The position numbers were made by a program, and so were the translations under genes. Shown here piece by piece: positions 1-9,410 of a stretch of 50,688 nt of DNA; position 1 is the first letter of the stretch, and the number at the start of each line of letters is the position of its first letter. The notes below the pieces were generated by a model, which saw only the letters and a program-made list of their open reading frames with translations, was not told where the DNA came from and did not search any database. Origin of the DNA: Flavobacterium tructae (lineage in GTDB: Bacteria; Bacteroidota; Bacteroidia; Flavobacteriales; Flavobacteriaceae); contig NZ_MUHH01000039.1 in assembly GCF_002217475.1 (NCBI RefSeq), positions 1 to 50,688 on the forward strand, written 5' to 3'.

Positions 1-8
1 TCAGGGTA

Positions 9-1895
9 TTGTCTAAAGTAAGAAAAAGTCTAATTTTTGAAGGAATAATTAAAAGAAACAGACAATATTACAATTACTTAGATATTGCTCTTACTCTAGA
101 AGGCATAATTCGAAGCGATATCAAAAACATTCCTGACTTTGAAAATTTGGTATGGGATGAAATAATTCAATTAGTAAAAAATTATTTATTACTATCAGAT
201 GCATATTGTCAATTAAGAAAAGATTATTATAAGAAAGAAATTGATACTGCAAAAGCAATTATCAATTTAAATTCGCTAGGATGTGATATTAAAATAGTTA
301 ATTGCAATATTGTTATAAAAAAGGAGGAATTAATATTAAAGAAAGTTGAGCAAGGAATAAAAAACATTGGCGGGCAATCTTTTTTAAAAATATTATTGGA
401 AAATATTTTATATGTTAATGAATTTGAGAGATTTCTAATTTTACGACAGGGGAATCAAGTTGATACATCGAAAGTTGAAATTGAAGTTCCACATGCCTAT
501 TTGTTTAATTTAGCTGTTAAACATATTGATAAAAAGCCCAAAAAAAAGATAAATGTAAAAAATGAATTTGAGCAAGTTATTCTTGTTGCAAAACAATTAT
601 GTCTTGTAATGTATCAAGTTCAGAGCTACACCATATGGGAAGACATAGTGCATTCGTCACGCGAGTCTTCTCAATATTTTAATGATTTAGTATTAAGAGG
701 AAGTTTATTTGATATACCGCAGTTTCAATCAAAGTATGCTCAGGAGTTTTGCAACTATATTCTTAAACAGGAAGCAGAAAAATTTAAAGAATTATTGCCA
801 TATGATTTGGCTGATTTGATAAAGGTTGTGAATTATCTATTTTCGATATCAAGTAAAATCGCCATAAAACAGTTCTACATCATTAAATTAGTTAAAGAAA
901 TAGGTTTAGAATTAGAAATTATGGAGAAAATATTGAATGATCTCTCACACAAATGTGGTGAGGTCAATTCTGATTACTTTTCGCCGATAGATTATTTAAA
1001 TGTTACTTTTTTGCAAAAACCGTTAATGAGAGTTAAAAGCGGTGAGTATATTCTTCTTCCAAAATCACTGACTGCACTTTCATTTTACGAAGCGATAATC
1101 GGTAAGGTTAGAGAATTAGACCCTCCTTACGATATAGATAGTAAAGTCGGAAATATTCATCTTGAGAATTTTTTAAAATACAAGTTAGCCACAAAAAACA
1201 TTACTTATTCCTGCGGGAAATATAAAGAGAAAATTGATGGCAGGAATGTAGAAGGTGAAGCTGATTTAATTATCGAATCGGATTCAGGAATTTTACTTAT
1301 AGAGAGTAAGAAAAAATCTTTAACTAGAAAAGCCAAATCAGGTGATGAGCACGCCATTTTTACTGATTTGGTCAGAAGTATTTTTGAATCCCAATTCCAA
1401 TGCTTTAGGACAGATGCCTTACTGCGAATGAATAAAAGGCTTACAGTGGATTTGAATCGCAGTAAAACCGAGATTCTCTGGAATGATAGATCTGTGGATA
1501 GGTTTACTTTTACACTCTCTGATTATGGTGTAATGCAGGATAGGATTATTTTAGATCAAATACTTACTGAATTATTGAGTCCTGATTTTAAATTAGTAAG
1601 CAATAATGAAGGTGAATTATTGGGTATGGCACAAACAATTAATAGTTTTTCAAAGAAAAGAGGTGAATTTATTAAATATTTGGATATTGTTAATGATGTT
1701 AATCCTTTTTTCAGTTCTGGTTTTTTGAATTTGCATCAGTTCATGTTCTTAATTGAAAAGTCGCATGATAATGAAAGTCTAATAAAGGCAGTCAATGATT
1801 CAAAGCATGTCTCAAGAGGTTCCTTCGATTTTTATCAAGAATATTTTATTGCTCATGACAATGTTTGGACTAAGTATTTTGTTTCGAAAAAATAG
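9..1895 (+). CDS. PD-(D/E)XK nuclease-like protein, probably 5' partial
   Basis: I do not recognise a named family. About 410 residues of mostly helical, Lys/Glu-rich sequence are followed by a compact nuclease-like core: GEADLI with Asp at about residue 419, then LLIESKK with Glu432-Ser-Lys434. That is the D...ExK signature of the PD-(D/E)XK superfamily (restriction enzymes and repair nucleases). A C-terminal stretch of about 190 residues follows, rich in aromatic residues. The only start in view is TTG at 9, and the frame is open to the window edge (codons AGG, GTA before it), so the true N-terminus may lie outside. No signal peptide or membrane segment is visible. It precedes the 2117-7692 nuclease genes by 221 bp on the same strand and may belong to the same island. 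DNA cleavage is inferred from the motif alone. Confidence 0.6.
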   Translation: MSKVRKSLIFEGIIKRNRQYYNYLDIALTLEGIIRSDIKNIPDFENLVWDEIIQLVKNYLLLSDAYCQLRKDYYKKEIDTAKAIINLNSLGCDIKIVNCNIVIKKEELILKKVEQGIKNIGGQSFLKILLENILYVNEFERFLILRQGNQVDTSKVEIEVPHAYLFNLAVKHIDKKPKKKINVKNEFEQVILVAKQLCLVMYQVQSYTIWEDIVHSSRESSQYFNDLVLRGSLFDIPQFQSKYAQEFCNYILKQEAEKFKELLPYDLADLIKVVNYLFSISSKIAIKQFYIIKLVKEIGLELEIMEKILNDLSHKCGEVNSDYFSPIDYLNVTFLQKPLMRVKSGEYILLPKSLTALSFYEAIIGKVRELDPPYDIDSKVGNIHLENFLKYKLATKNITYSCGKYKEKIDGRNVEGEADLIIESDSGILLIESKKKSLTRKAKSGDEHAIFTDLVRSIFESQFQCFRTDALLRMNKRLTVDLNRSKTEILWNDRSVDRFTFTLSDYGVMQDRIILDQILTELLSPDFKLVSNNEGELLGMAQTINSFSKKRGEFIKYLDIVNDVNPFFSSGFLNLHQFMFLIEKSHDNESLIKAVNDSKHVSRGSFDFYQEYFIAHDNVWTKYFVSKK

Positions 1896-2116
1896 AAAAT
1901 AACGAAATAGTACTGCTTTATTTAAATCTAAAAAGTAAAAATTAAAATATTATTTGATTGGTGTCTCCCAGACAATCTAAGTATGTGTAAGAATATAAAG
2001 CAGGAATGTTTTTAGGGTTTTGGCACCTTTGAAAATATTGGCAGAGCTACTGTCTTTTATTGTTTATTTCGGATTAAAATGATTATTTTACGATACTAAT
2101 TATTTAAAAAACTTTT

Positions 2117-4750
2117 ATGAAAAGCCTATCAAGTTTTCAGTTGTTTCCCATAGTTAACGATCAAGAATTCGAAGCTTTTGTGTGTGATATATTTAATGGC
2201 TTGGACAAAACCACTTCATACGAGCTTTTCGGAAGAAAGGGACAAAAACAGCATGGAATTGATATTTTTTCTACTGATAAACAAACAGTAATACAATGCA
2301 AGCACAAATTGATTGACAGGCCAGATCAGAAAATACGTGAAGAACTGATTGAAGATTTTAATATTGAAATTAATAATTTTAAGAGCTTTAATGAATCACA
2401 TGACAACCACTTTAAAACATTTATTGTGGCTTCCACCTTTAAAAACGATACTCATCTATCTGGTGAATCCATCAGGCTTTCTAAACTTCATAATATTAGA
2501 TTTGAGTATTGGAGCTGGAATAAATTAATTAGTAATGTAGGAGAGGAGATTATTCAAAAGTATTACGACTACTTCCGCAAATCGCTTGCATTGTATTATA
2601 GTGACACGACATCAAAAGAATCGCAAATTCCAATTGAGTCTGATCTACCTTATTTAAATCAGCTTTACAATTTTTTATCAATCAGATTCAGGGATATAAA
2701 TGTTTTGCATTCAAAGATGTTTATACATGATAACGTATTTAAAAATCAGCTAAATGATTATTCCAGCCGACGTGTTTTCACATACAAAACCTACAACGAG
2801 GAGCTCTTTAGTTTGCTTGAGCCTCTTCAATTTGAGAACAATGCCCTTATGAATACATTTGGTGATGATTCACAGCAATTTCATATGTTTGATTTCATTA
2901 CTAAAACACTATGCGAAAACGGAATCGAGACTATCTCCGGCAAAAAATATGGTCAGGTAAAAAGTATCATCAACAGGAAGTCTGAGCAGGAAGATTATTT
3001 TGATAATTTTGAAAAGTTTATGTTTATAGATACTTTAAGGTCACTGCCTCAAAGCAAAAGCGACAATTCTCTTGAGGAAATTCTAAGGCAGGGCTACTTC
3101 TATTATAAGTTTGGGGATCTTTTAAAATCCAAAGATTTATTTCAAAGAGCAAGCATTAAGGCCGTGAAAGAAAACAAAAAGATTTCATATTTAATCGCAC
3201 AGCACAACTTACTTCATCTAAGCAAATTTATTGAGTGGGGATATTTTGACTTACCTGAAAAATATAAGATAGTCAAAGAATTGAAGGAAATAAACCTTGA
3301 AGATATAGAAGTTGATTCCATAGATTTTAAAATCAAAGAAATCATCGTTAGCCGTTCCTTTTTCACTTCTGCAAAAGACAGCATTCAATCCTACACAAAA
3401 AAAGTTGAGGAGATGTACCATTCTTATTTGCGAGGTGCCGTAAACTCAGTGAATTTCGAAGAGGAAATAGACTACGAATATTCGATACTGCATCGTTTTG
3501 TTTCCAAAAATTATGTAGTTTATGACCAATATTCGGATTACACGGAGATAATAGTTAATCTTTTTAATAGTCTGATGGCTTCTTTCTCTATAAAAAAAGG
3601 ACAAAACAAAATCGAGTATCTTAATGATTTTTATTTGTATCATTTGGTTGAATATGGCGATGTCAGAGAGTTCGAGAAATATTTGAAAAGATATAACGTT
3701 TATGAAATCCCCTATAAAAAGCTTGAGGATCAAGATTACCAGTTTGTCAATTTATTTATGAATTTTACAAATAGTTCGACAGATGAACTAAATACGCTTT
3801 TAGAAGAAAACGATGAATATCTTTTTGAAATTTTTAAAGAGAGATATAATTCTATTTTTCAAAATTTCCTTTTCTTTTCTGGAATACTTCTACTCAAATC
3901 GGAAGATGTGTCAAGGATAACTCTAGGTATTTTTAAAGTTTTAGAAAATGAAAAATTAGTCGAAAGGTATAATTATGAGAGTATTTACAATTATTTCATA
4001 CGAAAAAACAATCAGATTGAAAACGGTCTTTTAATCCAGCTATTCTTGTTTATTGCAGAGAATGACGGTTATTTCGATTCCAATAAAATGATTAATTTAA
4101 TCAATGAATTGCGCTACAGCAAAATCACTTTGAATTTTACTGGACCGCAATTCAGCCAGATTTTGCTTTACTTAAAAGAGAAGACCGAACAGAGCGGGGA
4201 TTATCATATGCTGGTGACTATGTTCGAAATTTTGGGATCTCGTCAGAAGAAGATTTTATCGGAGACATTAAATTCAAATCTAAATAACGGATTTGACCGT
4301 GATCTATGTTCACTAATGCTGATTTACGATTTGATTGATATAGACACAAAAGGATATTTTAATCAGTTTATTGATTCAATAGAAATTGCTAATGAGCATC
4401 CAATTGGCAGGAATACGCATTCAAGCCAAGATCCAGCTTCAATAAGATATTCTATTTTGGACGATTTGTTTAATATAGCTTTTAAGTACAATCTTTGCCT
4501 TTCTGACCAGAGGTTTTCAAAGTTTAAAGGAGTATCAAGATATTATGACTGGCTTTTGGATATAGATCATTTCGATTATTCAGAGTTTGATCCCTATTGG
4601 ATTGCGAAGTATAATACCAAATATTACTATGCCCACATGAAAAAACATGAGGTCATTCTGAAAAAAGAAATACAAAAGCATATCCATCTTACTCAGGATG
4701 CAAGACTAAAAAAAATATTCTATACCATATTTTGTTACGAGGAACAGTAA
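2117..4750 (+). CDS. Mrr-like restriction endonuclease fused to a long helical-repeat region
   Basis: The N-terminal domain (residues about 10-150) is a restriction-endonuclease-like fold of the Mrr/PD-(D/E)XK type: EFEAFV at 18-23, GxxGQKQHGID with Asp49, then VIQCKHK with Gln60 and Lys62. This arrangement is used by enzymes that cut modified or foreign DNA. The remaining 700 residues are predicted helical, with TPR-like spacing around residues 315-370 (LRQGYFYYKFGDLLKSKDLF), suited to sensing or protein binding. The last 70 residues contain WLLDxxxFDYSxFxxxW (812-828), which recurs at identical spacing in the next gene. The start ATG at 2117 follows an AT-rich leader. The gap to the next gene is 44 bp, so co-transcription is likely. 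I infer a defence role; no methyltransferase partner is present. Confidence 0.75.
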   Translation: MKSLSSFQLFPIVNDQEFEAFVCDIFNGLDKTTSYELFGRKGQKQHGIDIFSTDKQTVIQCKHKLIDRPDQKIREELIEDFNIEINNFKSFNESHDNHFKTFIVASTFKNDTHLSGESIRLSKLHNIRFEYWSWNKLISNVGEEIIQKYYDYFRKSLALYYSDTTSKESQIPIESDLPYLNQLYNFLSIRFRDINVLHSKMFIHDNVFKNQLNDYSSRRVFTYKTYNEELFSLLEPLQFENNALMNTFGDDSQQFHMFDFITKTLCENGIETISGKKYGQVKSIINRKSEQEDYFDNFEKFMFIDTLRSLPQSKSDNSLEEILRQGYFYYKFGDLLKSKDLFQRASIKAVKENKKISYLIAQHNLLHLSKFIEWGYFDLPEKYKIVKELKEINLEDIEVDSIDFKIKEIIVSRSFFTSAKDSIQSYTKKVEEMYHSYLRGAVNSVNFEEEIDYEYSILHRFVSKNYVVYDQYSDYTEIIVNLFNSLMASFSIKKGQNKIEYLNDFYLYHLVEYGDVREFEKYLKRYNVYEIPYKKLEDQDYQFVNLFMNFTNSSTDELNTLLEENDEYLFEIFKERYNSIFQNFLFFSGILLLKSEDVSRITLGIFKVLENEKLVERYNYESIYNYFIRKNNQIENGLLIQLFLFIAENDGYFDSNKMINLINELRYSKITLNFTGPQFSQILLYLKEKTEQSGDYHMLVTMFEILGSRQKKILSETLNSNLNNGFDRDLCSLMLIYDLIDIDTKGYFNQFIDSIEIANEHPIGRNTHSSQDPASIRYSILDDLFNIAFKYNLCLSDQRFSKFKGVSRYYDWLLDIDHFDYSEFDPYWIAKYNTKYYYAHMKKHEVILKKEIQKHIHLTQDARLKKIFYTIFCYEEQ

Positions 4751-4794
4751 GAGAACAACAGCAATCTAATTCATAATATTAAACTAACAAATCT

Positions 4795-7692
4795 ATGCCT
4801 CCAAAGCAAAAGAATATATTCTCACCGGAGTACCTAAATGAATACTCTTCCAGTTTCAAGATTTCAGATGTGTCTGGTATAGAGTATAAAAGAGAACTTA
4901 TCCAGAACTGGATTGAAGACTTGAATTGCGGAAAACTGGACAGTCTAAAGGAAGAGGAAATAAAATCAAGGTTTATAAATGAAATTTTTGGAGAGGTACT
5001 GGAATTCAGCTATTGGAATTCCAGGCATTGGTTTCTGCGTGAAGAAACCAAATCAAAAATGGACGGTACCAAGCCTGATGGGGCACTGGGCTATTTTACG
5101 AAGGAAAAGGAAAACGATGATGTACGCGCTGTCGTTGAGATAAAGGATGCAAAGACAAATTTAGACAGCAAACAAAAAAGAGACGGAAATAAAACTCCGG
5201 TTGATCAGGCATTTGAATATGCACCAAAAATGGGAGGAAAGTGCAAATGGGTTATAGTATCCAATTTTAAAGAGATACGCTTCTATGCTGCGAATGACCG
5301 CACTAAATATCAGGTTTATTTTCTTGCCGACCTACTTGGAGATCCGCTTAGGGAATTTTTATTCCTTTTTCAAAAGGAGAGATTTATTGTACAGTCGCGA
5401 AAATCTAAAACAGATAAGTTCTATGATTTCGTTTCGGATACCAAAACAACAAATACTTTATCGAAGCATATTTTGGATGAGCTTTATGAATGTTTATTCA
5501 AGTTTAAGGGATTAGGATTTGTCGATCCAGATTATTTATGCAATCTGTACCCGTTTAATATTTTGGATGAACAAGTATGGCATTACGATAATGAGGTATT
5601 ATTTACGAATAACAGCAGAATTTTTGAATTATTGTCTGAAATTGAATTCAATGAAAGCAATTTTACCTTAAGCACGAAATTATTGGATGAATTGGCTATA
5701 CTTAAAATAGATGACGCAATTTTTAAATTAAACTACATATTTGAATATTTGAATAAATGCAATATATTTTTTATTAAGGCTGTAAAAGATTATATGGCAG
5801 TCTATAAGGAGAAGGAAGGCGTGATGGGCAGAAGCTACCATCATCCTTACCATTTTAGCGATGATCAGGGTGTTGATAAATGCATTAATATTATACAAGA
5901 TAGAGTGTGTGACTGCTATGTCTGCAATTTTAGGAACTTGGAGCTATCAAAAATCCTGGCTAAATTAAAGATGACAGTCGGCAATAACGAAAAAAGCACC
6001 CTTGAACTTGGTTATGGCAATTACCTGATGGCAAACAATAATTTTAAGACGGGCTTTACAGTATACAAACAGTTAGAAAAAAATAAGATTATAGAAGGAA
6101 AGGGGATTGAATATTTTGTGATAAGACTCAATGAAAAGCGATTGTTTAATCTTGTCAAGAACAACTATCCTCATGAGGATAGAAAAGTAATTCTGGACCA
6201 TATAAAGTCCATTAATGTGGATAAGGTAATTCATGATGAATTAGAATTTGAAATTGATTCAGAAGTCAGAGAATATCTGATAAATGTAAAAGAGAATAAG
6301 CTTAATCAAAGAATTAAAGATAAAGTCAAAGAGCTCAATATCAAAATTGACGAACTTAAAAAATCATATGAGAAGCCCAGTACTGGGGGAATCGGAAGCA
6401 ACTTTACAGATGATCTGATGGAGCAGTATTTTCTTCTTTACCGTCATTATAATTTAAATTTTTTGGTTGGAGATATCTTTAAAGAATATAAAGATATTGT
6501 GAAGGATATATTTCTTGGGCTAATCAACAGCTTTTTGACTCCGAAAGTAGGATTAAAATCGTTTTCGCATTTTTTTATCCAAGAGGTAATTATACATTTT
6601 AATTCGAGTGAGCTTGAAAAGGCTACCAAACAGTTGGAGAATATTAATATCTCTCCTGAAGGGGTAACTGAGATTATAAAATGCTCTTTAAATTATTTCG
6701 AGTCCTTTTATAGGACCAGCAATTATTCATTTGGCGTTTATGAGAACGATTTAATGAGGGAAAATCTTTTGAACGTTTCTTTCCGCAATAGGATTTCGGC
6801 TATATTTTATAATATCTGCCTTATTCTTAGCAAGACGGAATTTAATAAGGAAGAATTTAAAGTTTTGGAAAAACCGATTGTAAACTTTCTTCAGACAGAA
6901 GATTTCCTATACCATTTTAATCTGGAGAAGCTATGCCATTTCATTATGCAGAAAGGAAATTTCTTTGAACCTGCAACACTTCTTGAAATACTGCAGACTG
7001 CAATCAACAAAGATGTTTATAGTAATATCAAGTACAATCAATTAATTTCCAGTGCTTGTCTGGCATTGAGAAAATATTATCCCGAGAATGTAATTTCGAA
7101 TCAAAGCCTTGTCAAAAAAGCCATGGCAAACTGCTACTCTGGTAATGGCAGCCATATTGATTTCAAATCTTATTGTTTTATTTTAAAGATCGTAGATTCC
7201 AACTGCCAAAATATTGTAAGAAACGAGATAGACAGCTATTTAGAGTCTAGATTTGACGATATACTTTATGGAAAACTGCTTTGGGAAGATCTGTATCATT
7301 ATAGTTATAAAAATTACTTTGACATCTATGTGGAAACGATAAATAATTCAATGGGATCAGGTGTCCGTTTTAAAGACGGTAAAATTGACTGGACAAATTT
7401 AGATTTTGTGTTTTTCAATTTTGCACTACTGGTGCACGCAAAGAAAATTACTTTAAGCGATTTCCAAAGAGAAAAGCTCATGGATCTTTCAGATTATGAA
7501 AAATGGCTTTTAGATCCCCTTAAATTTGATTACAGCCGTTTTAATGTCTGCTGGATGAGTTCTATCCATCGCAAAAGCATATTTTTAAATGAGCTGAAGC
7601 CAATAGAAGAAATCAAGAAATCCCTACAAGTGGAATTAAGAAGAGAATACAGCCAAGACCTGTCCGAAATCTACGCGAAGTACTTCATTTAA
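4795..7692 (+). CDS. Type IIG-like nuclease domain fused to a helical-repeat region, no methyltransferase
   Basis: Residues about 55-165 match the N-terminal nuclease region seen in type IIG restriction enzymes: DGTKPDGALGYF with Asp95, AVVEIKDAKT with Glu115 and Lys117, TPVDQAFEYAPK, and KWVIVSNFKEIRFY. In IIG enzymes this is followed by a methyltransferase with an NPPY-type motif. Here about 800 helical residues follow and no such motif is visible. The C-terminus carries WLLDxxxFDYSxFxxxW (904-920), the same module as in the preceding gene, while the nuclease heads differ. The gene sits 44 bp after that gene and 88 bp before the 7781 gene on the same strand. Likely a stand-alone effector in a multi-gene defence cluster. 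The nuclease assignment is firm by motif; the target and trigger are unknown. Confidence 0.75.
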   Translation: MPPKQKNIFSPEYLNEYSSSFKISDVSGIEYKRELIQNWIEDLNCGKLDSLKEEEIKSRFINEIFGEVLEFSYWNSRHWFLREETKSKMDGTKPDGALGYFTKEKENDDVRAVVEIKDAKTNLDSKQKRDGNKTPVDQAFEYAPKMGGKCKWVIVSNFKEIRFYAANDRTKYQVYFLADLLGDPLREFLFLFQKERFIVQSRKSKTDKFYDFVSDTKTTNTLSKHILDELYECLFKFKGLGFVDPDYLCNLYPFNILDEQVWHYDNEVLFTNNSRIFELLSEIEFNESNFTLSTKLLDELAILKIDDAIFKLNYIFEYLNKCNIFFIKAVKDYMAVYKEKEGVMGRSYHHPYHFSDDQGVDKCINIIQDRVCDCYVCNFRNLELSKILAKLKMTVGNNEKSTLELGYGNYLMANNNFKTGFTVYKQLEKNKIIEGKGIEYFVIRLNEKRLFNLVKNNYPHEDRKVILDHIKSINVDKVIHDELEFEIDSEVREYLINVKENKLNQRIKDKVKELNIKIDELKKSYEKPSTGGIGSNFTDDLMEQYFLLYRHYNLNFLVGDIFKEYKDIVKDIFLGLINSFLTPKVGLKSFSHFFIQEVIIHFNSSELEKATKQLENINISPEGVTEIIKCSLNYFESFYRTSNYSFGVYENDLMRENLLNVSFRNRISAIFYNICLILSKTEFNKEEFKVLEKPIVNFLQTEDFLYHFNLEKLCHFIMQKGNFFEPATLLEILQTAINKDVYSNIKYNQLISSACLALRKYYPENVISNQSLVKKAMANCYSGNGSHIDFKSYCFILKIVDSNCQNIVRNEIDSYLESRFDDILYGKLLWEDLYHYSYKNYFDIYVETINNSMGSGVRFKDGKIDWTNLDFVFFNFALLVHAKKITLSDFQREKLMDLSDYEKWLLDPLKFDYSRFNVCWMSSIHRKSIFLNELKPIEEIKKSLQVELRREYSQDLSEIYAKYFI

Positions 7693-7780
7693 ATAGGCGC
7701 GGTTTGGAAAATTAAAGTATGATCAACTAATAATGGTAAAACCCTGATTTGCCATAAATGAAATAAAAAAGACAATTTTT

Positions 7781-8668
7781 ATGAAAAACCGATCAAAAGA
7801 TATCGAGCATTTAGAAGCGTTAATTACTAATGAGTTCGAATTAGAACTATTGCACGCAGCCTTCCAGAATTTGGAATATGATAATAAATTAAAATTTAAC
7901 AATTTTGCTTACAGCATCCGCGAACTGTCCAGGCACTTTCTTAAATCACTGTCACCGGATGAAGAGGTTACAGATTGCGGATGGTATAAAAACGAAGTTG
8001 GAGAACTGGGCAAAATTGCACGTTCGGAAAGAATAAAATTTGCCATACAAGGAAGATTGAGCGATGAAGTTTTAAATCGAGAAGTTCAAGATAAAGAAAG
8101 ACTTAGGCTGTTAAGCAAGAATATATTAAGCTCTATTGATATACTTAATAAATACACTCACGTAAATGCTGATACCTTTGGATTGGATGATTCGAAGATT
8201 GAGGCATATGTTGATCAGATAATTAGTGCTTTCAGTGATCTTATTCTGGCAATCAGAGAATCAAGACAATTCCTTTACGACTCTTTAGAAGAGAAACTAT
8301 CTAAAGAACTGTTTGAGGAAACAATGTGGAATGTCAGCGGTGAAATTGATATTTTAGCCACCCATCACACTATTAATGGTATTTTTGTTACTGATTATAA
8401 AATAGTGGAGATAGGAAAACAATTTTTAAACATTGAAGTCACAGGTAAAGTGCTTGTTAGGCTGCAATGGGGCTCTGACGGGGATTTAAGGCGTGATACT
8501 GGCCACGAAATGGATACAAGTTTTCCATTTAATGCAGACTTCACAGTGATCATCGGTAAAAATTTAAAAAAATCCAAAGCAAAACTTGTGAATTACTTGG
8601 TTAATACTGACGATTGGTATGCAAATGAAGATGCCGATGATTTTTCAGAAGAACTGCTAGGCCCATAA
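7781..8668 (+). CDS. Protein resembling predicted pPIWI-associated nucleases
   Basis: The N-terminal half (about 20-165) is helical. It contains FNNFAYSIRELSRHFLKSL, a cysteine-tryptophan motif CGWYKNE, AIQGRLSDE and NKYTHVNADTFGL. The C-terminal half (about 185-265) is beta-rich: NVSGEIDILATHH, FLNIEVTGKVLVRLQWGS, FPFNADFTVII. From memory this order resembles the proteins annotated as predicted pPIWI-associating nuclease, but no pPIWI gene is present nearby, so the link is tentative. It is third in the run of co-directional genes from 2117 and ends 12 bp from the convergent CHAT gene, leaving almost no room for a terminator. The very acidic tail (NEDADDFSEE) is unusual. Role in the cluster unknown; a nuclease or an RNA- or nucleotide-sensing role are both possible. 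Confidence 0.5.
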   Translation: MKNRSKDIEHLEALITNEFELELLHAAFQNLEYDNKLKFNNFAYSIRELSRHFLKSLSPDEEVTDCGWYKNEVGELGKIARSERIKFAIQGRLSDEVLNREVQDKERLRLLSKNILSSIDILNKYTHVNADTFGLDDSKIEAYVDQIISAFSDLILAIRESRQFLYDSLEEKLSKELFEETMWNVSGEIDILATHHTINGIFVTDYKIVEIGKQFLNIEVTGKVLVRLQWGSDGDLRRDTGHEMDTSFPFNADFTVIIGKNLKKSKAKLVNYLVNTDDWYANEDADDFSEELLGP

Positions 8669-8680
8669 ACAATGAATAGT

Positions 8681-9280
8681 TTAAATTTTTGTTTCTCTCC
8701 AGCCTTTTCGTGATGAAGATGACGTTGAAAAATACTTCAAAGGAATCTTGAATAATTTTTTGAGCTCTTTTAAAACACTGACTAAATTTTCCCGTTTCAT
8801 TGCATTGGGATTTTTTTTGAACATTACCTGATAAAATGAACTCCAAAAAATAGCAGCATCGTCCATCTTGATTTCCTTATTTGGCCCAATGACTGAATAA
8901 CAGTCTGAAATAGGAAAGATTTTATCCGCCAGATTTTTATTTGTTGATGAACAAGAAGAAAGAAATAAACGCTTGCCATCCAGTTTATCCCCAAGTATTA
9001 TCGATAGATCGTCAAAAGTAATTTCATCAAAAGTGGTGAAGATGGAGTTGCTGCTACCATGACAGGATATATGAAGGTATCTATAGTTCAGGGTTGCAAA
9101 TTCTTCTATCAAATGTTTGAATTCCTTCTTTGTTCGAATGTAATAATATTTATGTTCAATTAGTGAAAGATTCAGTATTCGGGATATTATTTCTCCTTCA
9201 AAGTACTTGTTTTCTTCATCAGTTAGGTCTAGGCTTTCGATGATAAAAACATGTGGTTTCGTCTTTTGTAAATGGCTCAT
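8681..9280 (-). CDS. Caspase-like (CHAT/C14-type) cysteine protease
   Basis: This short protein (199 residues) has the two catalytic elements of the CHAT/caspase clan in the right order and spacing. The first is a strand ending in the histidine motif LHISCHGSS (His74-Gly75). The second, about 36 residues later, is a strand ending in the cysteine motif LFLSSCSS (Cys110). A line beginning VIGPN and a tail SFYQVMF resemble the usual final strand and helix of the fold. No sensor domain is attached, so it is probably activated by a partner protein. Such proteases act in bacterial defence by cutting effectors, including gasdermins; no gasdermin is recognisable here. It is the last minus-strand gene of the 8.7-12.2 kb set, 130 bp after a broken glycosylase-like gene. 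Start ATG at 9280. Confidence 0.7.
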   Translation of the reverse strand: MSHLQKTKPHVFIIESLDLTDEENKYFEGEIISRILNLSLIEHKYYYIRTKKEFKHLIEEFATLNYRYLHISCHGSSNSIFTTFDEITFDDLSIILGDKLDGKRLFLSSCSSTNKNLADKIFPISDCYSVIGPNKEIKMDDAAIFWSSFYQVMFKKNPNAMKRENLVSVLKELKKLFKIPLKYFSTSSSSRKGWRETKI

Positions 9281-9410
9281 TCTAATATAAATTTATATGA
9301 TGGATTTGTGCTTGTAATATATTTTGTCGCTTAATTTAAGTTTTAAAAAGTATCAATAAAAGATTTTTAGCATTCCACTAAGAAGAGCAGCATATGCCTA
9401 GCAGTAGGAT

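Noticed and set aside
3446..3733. Minus-strand open frame inside the 2117 gene
   Set aside because: An antisense shadow of the Mrr-like gene, with biased hydrophobic residues and no start context.
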